From Brevundimonas sp. (GTDB lineage Bacteria; Pseudomonadota; Alphaproteobacteria; Caulobacterales; Caulobacteraceae), in contig NZ_JAUYNX010000033.1 of NCBI RefSeq assembly GCF_030704825.1, positions 30,380 through 94,379 of the forward strand: a stretch of DNA of 64,000 nucleotides. The letters are read 5' to 3'. The notes below the pieces were generated by a model. That model did not search any database, was not told the origin of the DNA, and saw nothing but the letters and a program-made list of their open reading frames with translations. This document shows, one piece after another, positions 43,009-50,606 of this stretch (within the stretch, counting starts at the first letter, position 1; each line of letters starts with the position of its first letter). Position numbers and translations under genes: made by a program.

Positions 43009-44226
43009 CTAAGTCTGCGGCACGGTGGCCAGTCGATCCGCCCAGTCCTGCATCATGGAGCGACGGCGTTCCAGAGCGTCGCTCCGCCGATAAGCCTGCT
43101 CCGCCTGATCACCGATGCTGTGCGCCAGCGCCTGCTCGGCGAGTTCGCGCGGGTAGTTGGTCTGGTCACCCGCCCAGTCACGGAATGCGCTACGGAAACC
43201 GTGGCTCGTGACGTCCTCGATATCCAGCCGGTCCATCAGCTTCTTGAACGCCATGTTGGAAAGGGGCCGGCCAACCTTCTGCCCGGGGAAGACAAAAGCA
43301 TCATCGCCGCCCCTTTGCGGCTCCATCTTCAACAAGACGGCGACAGCCGCTTTCGACAACGGCACGCGATGGCTCCTGGCCGCCTTCATCCGCTCGGCGG
43401 GGATCGTCCACGTTGCCGCCGCAAGATCGATTTCGGACCAGACAGCCTCCCGCACCTCGCCGGAGCGAGCGGCAGTCAGGATGAGGAATTCCAACGCCCG
43501 CGCAGCAGTTGCGTCTCGTTCCCGGAGGCTCACCATCAGGCCCGGAATGGCGTGGAGTTCCATCGCCTTGTGATGGCCTCTCTGCAAGCGCGACACCTTG
43601 GGCAGCAGTTGGTCGAGATGACCGGTCCACCGCGCCGGATTCTCACCCGAACGCCAACCTTGGGCCTTCGCCGCGTTCAAAACCTGCTCCATGTAGCCTC
43701 GGGCCATCTTCGCCGTTTCGGACTTCACGGACCAGATCGGCTTGAGCACGGCCATGATGTCCTCGGTCTGAACGCTATCGACCCGGATATCTCGCAGGGA
43801 GGCGGCGTGGACATTCAGGGCCCGCTTCCAGCGTTCGAGGCTCTTGTCTGAGCGAAGTTCGCCGGACTTGTCCGCGATCCACCGATCCGCGACTTCGCCG
43901 AAGGTCGGGGTGGCCTTGATGGACGCCCGGGCGGCGATCGGGTCGATGCCAGCGGCCAGTAGCTTGTGAGCTTCAACGGCAAGCTCCCGGGCACGTTTGA
44001 GGTCAATGCCTTTAATGGATCCGAGGCCCATTTCCCGCAGCTTCCCCGCCCCAGGAACACCGGGACGTTTTGCCCGATAGATGAATGCCCAGCGCCTTGC
44101 TCCGCTGGGATCGACCACCAGATAGAGATTGTTGCCGTCACTGTGCCGGGCCGGCTCTTTCAGCGTCGCGACCTTACGGGCGGATAGTTTGTTGATTGCC
44201 CTGCGGGCCACGGAACGGGTCGTCAT
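43009..44226 (-). CDS. Tyrosine-type site-specific integrase
   Basis: A 405-residue phage-P4-like integrase. The N-terminal DUF4102 arm-binding domain (INKLSARKVATLKEPARHSD and NLYLVVDPSGARRWAF) is followed by a core-binding helix bundle and the catalytic domain. Catalytic residues are Arg in LTAARSGEVREAVW, the HGFRSAFRDWA motif (His and Arg), and LAHSIGDQAEQAYRR with the nucleophile Tyr. It recombines the 17-bp core between the tRNA-Arg gene and the circular island. It lies at the right end facing inward, with attR and a candidate arm site just upstream. ATG 44226 is preferred over an in-frame GTG five codons upstream. Confidence 0.92.
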   Translation of the reverse strand: MTTRSVARRAINKLSARKVATLKEPARHSDGNNLYLVVDPSGARRWAFIYRAKRPGVPGAGKLREMGLGSIKGIDLKRARELAVEAHKLLAAGIDPIAARASIKATPTFGEVADRWIADKSGELRSDKSLERWKRALNVHAASLRDIRVDSVQTEDIMAVLKPIWSVKSETAKMARGYMEQVLNAAKAQGWRSGENPARWTGHLDQLLPKVSRLQRGHHKAMELHAIPGLMVSLRERDATAARALEFLILTAARSGEVREAVWSEIDLAAATWTIPAERMKAARSHRVPLSKAAVAVLLKMEPQRGGDDAFVFPGQKVGRPLSNMAFKKLMDRLDIEDVTSHGFRSAFRDWAGDQTNYPRELAEQALAHSIGDQAEQAYRRSDALERRRSMMQDWADRLATVPQT

Positions 44227-44237
44227 CGGATATTTGT

Positions 44238-44249
44238 TCACCCCAACAT
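44238..44249 (+). repeat. Candidate integrase arm-type site, right
   Basis: TCACCCCAACAT, identical to 29226-29237, lies between the integrase start and attR; a partial copy (CCCCAACA) follows at 44253-44260. The location fits integrase self-binding and autoregulation. Confidence 0.45.
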
Positions 44250-44377
44250 TCGCCCCAACAGCTGACGCGGATTGCGCCGGACAGAGCGAAACATGAGCGA
44301 ACAAATTACCCGAAAAGTGCTTTATTATCAAAGGCAACGACGAGCCCCAGCGAACGTCAGCGGACGCTAGTTTCACC

Positions 44378-44394
44378 CGTTCCGGGCGCGCCAT
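44378..44394 (+). repeat. attR: 17-bp core repeat
   Basis: CGTTCCGGGCGCGCCAT is identical to the tRNA-Arg 3' end at 29156-29172, and marks the right boundary of the island. Confidence 0.85.
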
Positions 44395-44562
44395 TTTTTG
44401 TCGGGCGACACACTCAGCTGGACTCCGACAGAGATGTCTGTCCGCCGAAGAAGCCCTGAAACGCGGCCTGATAGCCGGAATCCTTTGATCCAACAGGACG
44501 CCCGGGCGTTCGACTCCGGGCAAGCGTCCGCGCGTGAGCGCGGCGACACAAGGGAGTCCGAG

Positions 44563-45234
44563 GTGATCAAGACCCTCTTCAGAGACAATGGCCTCACCCT
44601 CGTCCTGCTCGCGTTGTTCGGCCTGAGCGTTGTCGGACAGGCCGTCGCCGGACTTGCCAGTGAGAACGCCGAGCTCGCCGGGCACGGCGACCCCGGCCTG
44701 ACCCTTCCGGCCTATCTGGCCAGCGGCGCCTTCCTGTCATCCCTGTTCGAGAACTGGGAGAGCGAGTTCCTGCAGATGTGGGCCTTCGTCATGCTGACGG
44801 CCTATCTGTTCCAGCGCGGCTCTCCGGAATCGAAGGATCCGGATGCGCCGGCGCCCCAGGATCGCGATCCCGCCCTCGACGCCCGCAAGGCCCGCGCGCC
44901 CCTTCCCGTCCGTCTCGGCGGCATGGCGCGGGCGGTCTACTCCCACTCGCTGGGTCTGGCCCTGTTTCTCCTGTTCGTCGTTTCGTTCGTCCTCCACCTG
45001 ATCAACAGCGCGCGGCTCGCCGCGGACGATGCGCAGCGGCATGGCGAGGCGATCGGCGGAGGACTTCTCGCCCACGTGGGCGGGCCGGAATTCTGGTTCG
45101 AGAGCTTCCAGAACTGGCAAAGCGAGTTTCTCTCGACGGCCGTTCTCATCGTCCTGGCGATCTTCCTGAGGGAACGCGGCTCGCCGGAGTCCAAGCCCGT
45201 CGCGGCGCCGCACACGGCCACAGGGACCGACTAG
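44563..45234 (+). CDS. DUF6766-like membrane protein with internal duplication
   Basis: A 223-residue membrane protein of unknown function with about four hydrophobic helices. It contains two copies of one unit, SLFENWESEFLQMWAF and SFQNWQSEFLSTAVLI, each followed by an (F/R)RGSPESK segment. The layout resembles DUF6766 proteins. GTG 44563 has AGGGAG six bases upstream. It lies outside the island, starting 168 bases after attR, so before integration it would have been the gene following tRNA-Arg. Its promoter region is now island-adjacent. Confidence 0.7.
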   Translation: MIKTLFRDNGLTLVLLALFGLSVVGQAVAGLASENAELAGHGDPGLTLPAYLASGAFLSSLFENWESEFLQMWAFVMLTAYLFQRGSPESKDPDAPAPQDRDPALDARKARAPLPVRLGGMARAVYSHSLGLALFLLFVVSFVLHLINSARLAADDAQRHGEAIGGGLLAHVGGPEFWFESFQNWQSEFLSTAVLIVLAIFLRERGSPESKPVAAPHTATGTD

Positions 45235-45524
45235 GCGCCGGCCTCGGGCCCGGCCGACGTTCACGCCGGCTCGAGACTCCCGAGCGGCGGACCGCTACGC
45301 ACCGCCGGACCCGGCGAGAAGCTTGGCGCTTTGCCGGATTTCGATTGGGTGCATCGCGCCGATTACCTGGCGGCCTTCAACCGTGCGTCGGCTATCTCCC
45401 ACCTTCGGGCAAGCTTCCGGGTCGAGGCCGGGCTACGCGCCGCCACCCAGGCCTTCGCCGCCCCGACAGTGGCAGGCAACCGGGCAAGACCCGAGCTCGT
45501 TCGGATGTGTTGAAACAGCGCGAC
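45235..45524. other. Intergenic stretch between convergent genes
   Basis: These 290 bases hold no gene I can support. A 60-codon plus-strand frame from TTG at 45331 to 45513 has no ribosome site and no recognisable family. GC-rich inverted sequences near 45236-45275 could end either transcript. Confidence 0.4.
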
Positions 45525-46787
45525 TCAGGAAGCGTAGCCGGCCGTGAACGGGTCGTACTGGCCGGACAGACGGCGCGCGACGCTCTCGAGCGGATAGCCG
45601 TTGCTTACGAGATAGCCGACCACCCGTTCATAGAACATCCTGAGCCCCTCACAGAAGATCGAGGGGTTGTTGAAGCGACGGTCGGAAGACCAGCGGTTCT
45701 CGATATCGCCTCCGCCGCAGATGCCAAGCCACAGGCATTCGCGGCAGCCGTCCGGTGGCGTCTGCATCGCCGCGTACAACTCATCGAAGCAGGGCGCGCG
45801 CAGGTAGTCGGCGAGAGACGTCGTCCCGAGGTTGGCGACAGGCGCGGCCTGCTGCCAGGCGGCGGCGGGGATGTAGCTGTCGTCGACCTTCAAATCGCCG
45901 TTGGAATGAACAACCAGGACGTGGTTGCCGATGACCTGAACGCCCGCGGCTTCCAGGGCGGTCATGCTGGCCCGACCGGTCTCGGAGACATAGGCGAGCT
46001 GGAACCGGCGGAAGAGATTGGAAATCTCGCGAACCGAGATGTCGCCGCGGGTGGTCCAGGCGTCGAACAGCGCACACAGCACCTGACCGTAGTCGGCGGC
46101 GGACCGGCCGTCGGGAATGCCGTCGTCGTGGCTGCAGTCCGGCAGCAGGAAGCCCTGGGTTTCGATGCCGAGGGTTTCGGCGAAATAGTCGACGACGGTC
46201 CGGTAGTCGTGCGCGGCGTCCAGCACCGTCAGGCTGCCGACCCTGCGCCGGAAATAGCCGTGATCCTCCGCGCGGAGCAGCGCCAGACCCTGTTCGATCT
46301 TCCCGGAGGAGCCCTTCCCGTTGTGGAAGGGACGGTTCGGGTCGTTGATGACCGGCGGGCCGTCGACGCTGACGCCGATGGCCACATTGTTCCTGCGAAG
46401 GGCTTCGTTCCAGGATGCGGTGAAGCGAGTGCCGTTTGTCTGAACAGCGAGGCTGATCCGACAGCGGTCGGTTCGCAGCGAACGAAACAGGCCGCACATG
46501 GCCTCGAAGTCTTCCAGCCGCTGCAGCATCGGCTCGCCGCCGTGAAAGACGATATCGACCTCGTCGATTCGGAGGTCTTCGATCGCCTCCGAAAGAAATC
46601 GGGCCAGTTCCTCCGCGACCCCCAATGCAGCACGCGCAGGCCGATCCTTGTAGCTCTGGTCTCCACCGAAAAAATAATAGCAGTACGAGCAAGCGAGATT
46701 GCACCGCTCAACGACCTTGAAGATGACTTGCAGGCGACGCACTTTCAGGTTTCGTCGCGACCAGGTGAGCTCTTCTCCGTCCGCCAT
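45525..46787 (-). CDS. Radical SAM/SPASM peptide maturase
   Basis: A 420-residue radical SAM enzyme. CNLACSYCYYF supplies the CxxxCxxC cluster ligands (Cys29, Cys33, Cys36). The SAM-binding GGEPM follows in VFHGGEPMLQR, then VQTNGTR and GVSVDGPPVIND. A SPASM/twitch C-terminal domain binds auxiliary clusters (GCRECLWLGICGGGDIEN and a late FCEGLRMF). This layout is typical of RiPP maturases such as three-residue-cyclophane enzymes (XyeB/GrrM types). It lies 65 bases downstream of the precursor gene, with a strong hairpin between. It probably crosslinks the aromatic residues of the S-[YF]-A-Q repeats. Confidence 0.88.
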   Translation of the reverse strand: MADGEELTWSRRNLKVRRLQVIFKVVERCNLACSYCYYFFGGDQSYKDRPARAALGVAEELARFLSEAIEDLRIDEVDIVFHGGEPMLQRLEDFEAMCGLFRSLRTDRCRISLAVQTNGTRFTASWNEALRRNNVAIGVSVDGPPVINDPNRPFHNGKGSSGKIEQGLALLRAEDHGYFRRRVGSLTVLDAAHDYRTVVDYFAETLGIETQGFLLPDCSHDDGIPDGRSAADYGQVLCALFDAWTTRGDISVREISNLFRRFQLAYVSETGRASMTALEAAGVQVIGNHVLVVHSNGDLKVDDSYIPAAAWQQAAPVANLGTTSLADYLRAPCFDELYAAMQTPPDGCRECLWLGICGGGDIENRWSSDRRFNNPSIFCEGLRMFYERVVGYLVSNGYPLESVARRLSGQYDPFTAGYAS

Positions 46788-46813
46788 GGCATAGCCTTTC
46801 TTGAGCAGGGTGC

Positions 46814-46840
46814 GTCACCGCCCGCGACGCGGGCGGTGAC
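46814..46840 (-). promoter_or_regulatory. 12-bp stem hairpin between precursor and maturase genes
   Basis: GTCACCGCCCGC (46814-46825) and GCGGGCGGTGAC (46829-46840) form a perfect 12-bp stem with a 3-base loop. There is no T-run on the minus strand. It probably acts as a partial terminator or 3' stabiliser to keep precursor mRNA above maturase mRNA. Confidence 0.6.
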
Positions 46841-46852
46841 ATCGTCAGGTTG

Positions 46853-47098
46853 TCAGGGAGCTTCGGGCGCTTCCGCTTCCTTCTCCGCCTCGTGCTTCTG
46901 GGCGTAGCTTGAGAACATGCCCTGGGCGAAGCTGCCCGAGCCGCTCTGGGCGTAGCTGGAGCCGAAGCCCATGGCGTGTTCGCCGGCGCCGGAGACGAAG
47001 TCGATCTCCTCGGGCGTCAGCAGCCGCATCACGACGGCGTTGCGGTCCTCGGAAGAGGCGCCGTACATCTGTTCCAACTCGGCAGCGTGCTTGCTCAT
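46853..47098 (-). CDS. RiPP precursor peptide with S-[YF]-A-Q repeats
   Basis: An 81-residue peptide. The acidic leader ends in LTPEEIDFVSGA, a double-glycine-type (GA) cleavage site near residue 38. The core carries three 8-residue repeats beginning at residues 48, 56 and 64: SYAQSGSG, SFAQGMFS and SYAQKHEA, so Tyr49, Phe57 and Tyr65 are exactly eight apart. An acidic Ala/Glu/Pro tail follows. Aromatic-Ala-Gln fits the aromatic-X-X pattern crosslinked by three-residue-cyclophane radical SAM enzymes. GGAG lies upstream of ATG 47098. The C39 exporter upstream would cleave and export it, and the maturase follows. Confidence 0.85.
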   Translation of the reverse strand: MSKHAAELEQMYGASSEDRNAVVMRLLTPEEIDFVSGAGEHAMGFGSSYAQSGSGSFAQGMFSSYAQKHEAEKEAEAPEAP

Positions 47099-47126
47099 TT
47101 CCTCATCTCCACGATGTATGCGCTAA

Positions 47127-47149
47127 ATTGCGCCCGTAGAGATTGCGCC
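47127..47149 (-). promoter_or_regulatory. Direct repeats upstream of the precursor gene
   Basis: On the minus strand GGCGCAAT occurs at 47149-47142 and 47134-47127, 15 bases apart, ending about 28 bases before the ATG. Directly repeated half-sites near a -35 position suit an AraC-type activator. The core GCGCAA recurs in the palindrome before the AraC gene. Confidence 0.45.
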
Positions 47150-47196
47150 GTCCGCCGGGGAGCGTCTTACACATCCCGCCGGGCGCCGTTACAGAA

Positions 47197-49356
47197 TCAA
47201 ACGGCCTCGATCGCCTCGGCCCGGGCGTTTTCACGCGCTCCGTTCCGCGTGCTGATCTCGGTCAACAGCCCGGCGCGCATTTCGAAAACCCGATCGGCCT
47301 TCTCGATCAGGGCTGGTCGATGGGCCACCGCGATGCGGGTCATCGGCAGGCGGGTGATCAGTCTGACGATCTCCTCTTCGGTTGCGACATCCAGATTGGC
47401 CGTGCCCTCATCGAGGAACAGGACGGAGGGGTCGCGGTAGAGCGCCCGGGCGAGCAGGACGCGCTGCTTCTGTCCTCCCGACAACGAGGACCCCATGTCG
47501 CCGACGAGAGTCAGATACTGCATCGGCATCGCCACGATGTCCGCGTGGACGCAGGCCGAGGCGGCCGCGATCTTGACCCGATCGAGATCGAGTCGCGGAT
47601 CGAAGAAGGAGATGTTGTCCGCCAGGCTGCCGGAGAGCAGCCGGTCATCCTGGGCCACGAAGCCGGCTCTGGCTCTCCAGGCGCGCCAGGTGGCCGGCGT
47701 GGCGAGCCGGCCGGCCAGCTCGATCTGGCCGCGGGTGGGTTGAAGCAGGCCCATCATCAGCTTCATGAGCGTCGTCTTGCCGCCACCCGACGCGCCGGTG
47801 ATCACGATCAGCTCTCCAGCGCGGATGGTCAGGGAAAGCGGCGCCACGACTTCCCGCCCGCCCTCGTCATAGGCGAACGCCACATCCTTCAGCACGAGGT
47901 CGCCCGCCAGCGACGGTTCGTCGGGGCCGGCGCGATCCTCCTCGGGCCTGGCATGGGAGATATCGCTGAGCCGCTCCAGGTGAAGGCGCACCATCCGGAA
48001 GGAGATGAAGGTGCCGAGCAGTGCATTCGAGCGGTCGCTGAACAGCTGCCGGTATGCCAGGAACGCCATCAGCATCCCGATCGAAAACCCGTCGCCCGCG
48101 AGCACTTGCCGGGCGCCGAGGAAGATGACGAGTACGAGCTGGAGCGAGGCCATCAGGGACTGGCCGAACTGGAGCATGACGCCATACCGCCCCAGGGCGA
48201 TGCTGCTATTGGTGACGCGAGCGAACAGGTTGCGCCAACCGCCTTCCCGTTCCGCCTCGCGCCCCATCAGGCGGATCACGGCGGCGGCCCGCACCGTCTC
48301 CATCAAATAGGTCTGCTCGCGGGCGATCTCGGTCAGGCGCGCTTCCGACGCCCGCTTCATGGGTCCGAAGAGGAGCGCGGCGATGGCGGCGCTGACGGCG
48401 GTCGTAGCGACCACGACCCAGGCGAGGGCCGGGGCGTAAACGAACATGATGATCAGGGCGACCAGGCTCATCGCCCCGTCGATGCCGGTCGACAGCAGCC
48501 CCCGGGCGAGGGTTTCCTGCACCGAAGCCGCGGACGAGAGGCGGGACAGGACGTCGCCGACGTGCCGCCGGTCAAAGAACGCCGGCGGCAAACGGAGCAT
48601 GTGCCGCACCACGTTCCCGAGAACCTGGTAGCTCATCATATTGATCAGGACCGACAGGGTCCAGCCGCGCATCGCCTCGATGACGGCAGACATGAGGGCC
48701 ACCCCGGCGAAGGCGATTGCGACGAGGGTGAGGAGGGGGGCGTCGCTCTGCGCCAGAGCGCTGTCGATGACCAGCTGGAGCTGGAAAGGCGATACGAAGA
48801 CGAGCAGCTGGAGGATCAGCGACAGGATCAGGAGCTGCGCGCCGGCGCCGGGCAGGCCGGTCAACCGCGACCACAGGTCCGAGAGCCGCACGGCCTGACG
48901 GTCCACGAGGGGAGAGAAGCCCGGGCTCGGACGAAGCTCCAGGGCGACGCCCGTGAAGCTGCCCGACGCCTCCGCCCGGCTGATGACCCGCCGACCGACC
49001 GAAGGGTCGATGATGACGAGCCCCTTCGGACCGACATGCTCCAGCACGACGAAGTGCGCCATGTTCCAGTGGATGATCGCCGGCAGCTGAACTTTGTTCA
49101 GAGCCTCCAGATCGACCCTCAGCGCCCGGGACGACAGGTCCAGCCGGTCGGCGTAATCGATGAGCTGGCGGAGCGTCGCACCGGTGATCGAAACGCTGAA
49201 CCGCTGCCTCAGCCGGTTCAGGTCGATATCATGCCCATGGTGGCGCGCGACCATCGCCAGACAGGCGAGGCCGCATTCCGCCGCTTCGCTGGCCAGGATC
49301 GGCTGGAGCTTGCGGTTTGGCCGGTAGAATCCGGCGTCGATGTCGCCGGGGGTCAC
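47197..49356 (-). CDS. Peptidase-containing ABC exporter (C39, PCAT)
   Basis: A 719-residue exporter. The N-terminal C39 peptidase has its Cys28 in SEAAECGLACLAM, His in HWNMAHFVVLEHV and Asp in IIDPSVGRR. A six-helix membrane domain follows, then the ATPase: Walker A ITGASGGGKTTLMK, signature SLSGGQKQRVLLARAL, and Walker B VLFLDEGTANLD. It would cleave the leader after the GA site and export the peptide, using the HlyD-like protein encoded just upstream. GTG 49356 shares GTGA with the HlyD stop. Its stop lies 98 bases before the precursor start. Confidence 0.92.
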   Translation of the reverse strand: MTPGDIDAGFYRPNRKLQPILASEAAECGLACLAMVARHHGHDIDLNRLRQRFSVSITGATLRQLIDYADRLDLSSRALRVDLEALNKVQLPAIIHWNMAHFVVLEHVGPKGLVIIDPSVGRRVISRAEASGSFTGVALELRPSPGFSPLVDRQAVRLSDLWSRLTGLPGAGAQLLILSLILQLLVFVSPFQLQLVIDSALAQSDAPLLTLVAIAFAGVALMSAVIEAMRGWTLSVLINMMSYQVLGNVVRHMLRLPPAFFDRRHVGDVLSRLSSAASVQETLARGLLSTGIDGAMSLVALIIMFVYAPALAWVVVATTAVSAAIAALLFGPMKRASEARLTEIAREQTYLMETVRAAAVIRLMGREAEREGGWRNLFARVTNSSIALGRYGVMLQFGQSLMASLQLVLVIFLGARQVLAGDGFSIGMLMAFLAYRQLFSDRSNALLGTFISFRMVRLHLERLSDISHARPEEDRAGPDEPSLAGDLVLKDVAFAYDEGGREVVAPLSLTIRAGELIVITGASGGGKTTLMKLMMGLLQPTRGQIELAGRLATPATWRAWRARAGFVAQDDRLLSGSLADNISFFDPRLDLDRVKIAAASACVHADIVAMPMQYLTLVGDMGSSLSGGQKQRVLLARALYRDPSVLFLDEGTANLDVATEEEIVRLITRLPMTRIAVAHRPALIEKADRVFEMRAGLLTEISTRNGARENARAEAIEAV

Positions 49357-50606
49357 AGGTCTCGCCCCGCGGCCCGCAGTGGATCGGTCGCCCATTGCAG
49401 CAGCGACCGGCGCGCTGTCACGATCGAGGCGCGGAGCGTCATTCCGGGCCGCACGGCGGCCGCCTGCCCATAGGCTCGCACGGTGGTGGTCTTGAGGGTG
49501 GCCCTGACCCGGTAGACCGGTTCGGGTGACGGGGGCGCATAGGGAAGGGAGCCCCGGGCGAGGGGCGCGCCCGAAATACTGACAACGACGCTTTCGCCCG
49601 TGCCGAACCGCTGGTGCGGATAGGCGTCGTACTGGAGGCGAACGTTCTGACCGGGCCGCAGCATCCCGACCGACCGGACGGGGACGTAGAGCTCGGCCTC
49701 GAGCCGGCCGCCCGTTGGCACAACAATCGCCACCACCTGGTCCGGAGACACCGACTGGCCGAGGGTGACTGGAACGGTCGCGATGGTCCCGTCCACCGGG
49801 CTGGTCACCAGCCAGCCCCGCCCGGAGCGAAGTTCGACCTGACGCTGCCCGTACTGGGCCCGAAAGCCATCCAGCTCGGCCTGGCGGCGGAGTTCGGACT
49901 GACGGCCCGCCTCGATCAGGCTGCGGGTTTGGGCGATCTGCCCGATCAGGGTCATCCGGGCCGATTCCGCATCGTCGAGATCCGCCTCGGCCTGGATCAT
50001 TGCGGTGGCGCGGATCGCCCTCTCCCGCTCCGGTGCGAAACCGCGCGTCAAAAGCTGATCGATGCGCTCCAGATCGGCCTTCGCCAGCGACACGGCCTGC
50101 CGCCGCCCGACGATACGACGGTCGGCTGCGGCGATCTGCACGTCCTGGGCGGCGAGCAGGGCGGTCAGCCGGGCCTGATCCGCCCGCAATGTCTCCCGTT
50201 CGGACAGGCTCCGGCGCTCCGTCGCTTCGAACTCGCGATCCAGGGACTGGGCCGCGGCTGCCTCGACGTCCATCATTCCCGAGACCCCGCTGCGGATGGT
50301 GCCGGGCGAACCCACCTCCATGATCGGCTCCCCGCGTCGCACCGTCTGACCCTCGCGGACGATGAGTCGCTCGATCCGACCGGGCGACGGCGAGACGACT
50401 CTGGCCAGTCCGGCCTGAGGGATTATGACGCCGACCACCATTTCCTTTCGGGAATACGGGAAGACCGCAGCGCCAGTGAGCGCGACGACAACGCAGACGG
50501 CCAGCACCCCCGCGATCAGCCGGGAGGAGAGGGGTATGGCGAGATTCACCTCGCCCTCGATCCGTCGCTCCGAGTGCTGCACTGCCTCCTTGCGAAACAG
50601 GGTCAT
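49353..50606 (-). CDS. HlyD family periplasmic adaptor
   Basis: A 417-residue membrane fusion protein. One N-terminal membrane helix (LSSRLIAGVLAVCVVVALTG) precedes a lipoyl half (GLARVVSPSPGRIERLIVREG), a long coiled coil (ERRSLSERETLRADQARL to ELDGFRAQYGQRQVEL), the second lipoyl half (SPVDGTIATVPVTLGQSV) and a beta-barrel (GMLRPGQNVRLQYDAYPH). It joins the C39 ABC exporter to an outer-membrane channel; no TolC gene is nearby, so a shared one is likely. ATG 50606 overlaps the metallopeptidase stop (TGATG), and its own TGA overlaps the exporter start. Confidence 0.9.
   Translation of the reverse strand: MTLFRKEAVQHSERRIEGEVNLAIPLSSRLIAGVLAVCVVVALTGAAVFPYSRKEMVVGVIIPQAGLARVVSPSPGRIERLIVREGQTVRRGEPIMEVGSPGTIRSGVSGMMDVEAAAAQSLDREFEATERRSLSERETLRADQARLTALLAAQDVQIAAADRRIVGRRQAVSLAKADLERIDQLLTRGFAPERERAIRATAMIQAEADLDDAESARMTLIGQIAQTRSLIEAGRQSELRRQAELDGFRAQYGQRQVELRSGRGWLVTSPVDGTIATVPVTLGQSVSPDQVVAIVVPTGGRLEAELYVPVRSVGMLRPGQNVRLQYDAYPHQRFGTGESVVVSISGAPLARGSLPYAPPSPEPVYRVRATLKTTTVRAYGQAAAVRPGMTLRASIVTARRSLLQWATDPLRAAGRDL

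Larger units (their letters stand above)
29156..44394. mobile_element. Integrated genomic island in tRNA-Arg carrying defence genes
   Basis: A 15.2-kb element bounded by a 17-bp direct repeat (29156-29172 and 44378-44394), the left copy being the tRNA-Arg 3' end. Its tyrosine integrase gene lies at the right end. Cargo: type I restriction-modification operon fused to a Septu-like pair, small HTH-linked genes, a HUH Rep-like gene, a PD-(D/E)XK nuclease, an unknown, an XRE regulator and a lipoprotein. A 12-bp repeat (TCACCCCAACAT) recurs just inside each end. No conjugation genes were seen, so it is a mobilisable-like or integrative element rather than an ICE. Confidence 0.88.

Noticed and set aside
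45331..45513. Second RiPP precursor downstream of the maturase
   Set aside because: The frame is on the other strand, starts at TTG without a ribosome site, and has no leader or core pattern like the real precursor.
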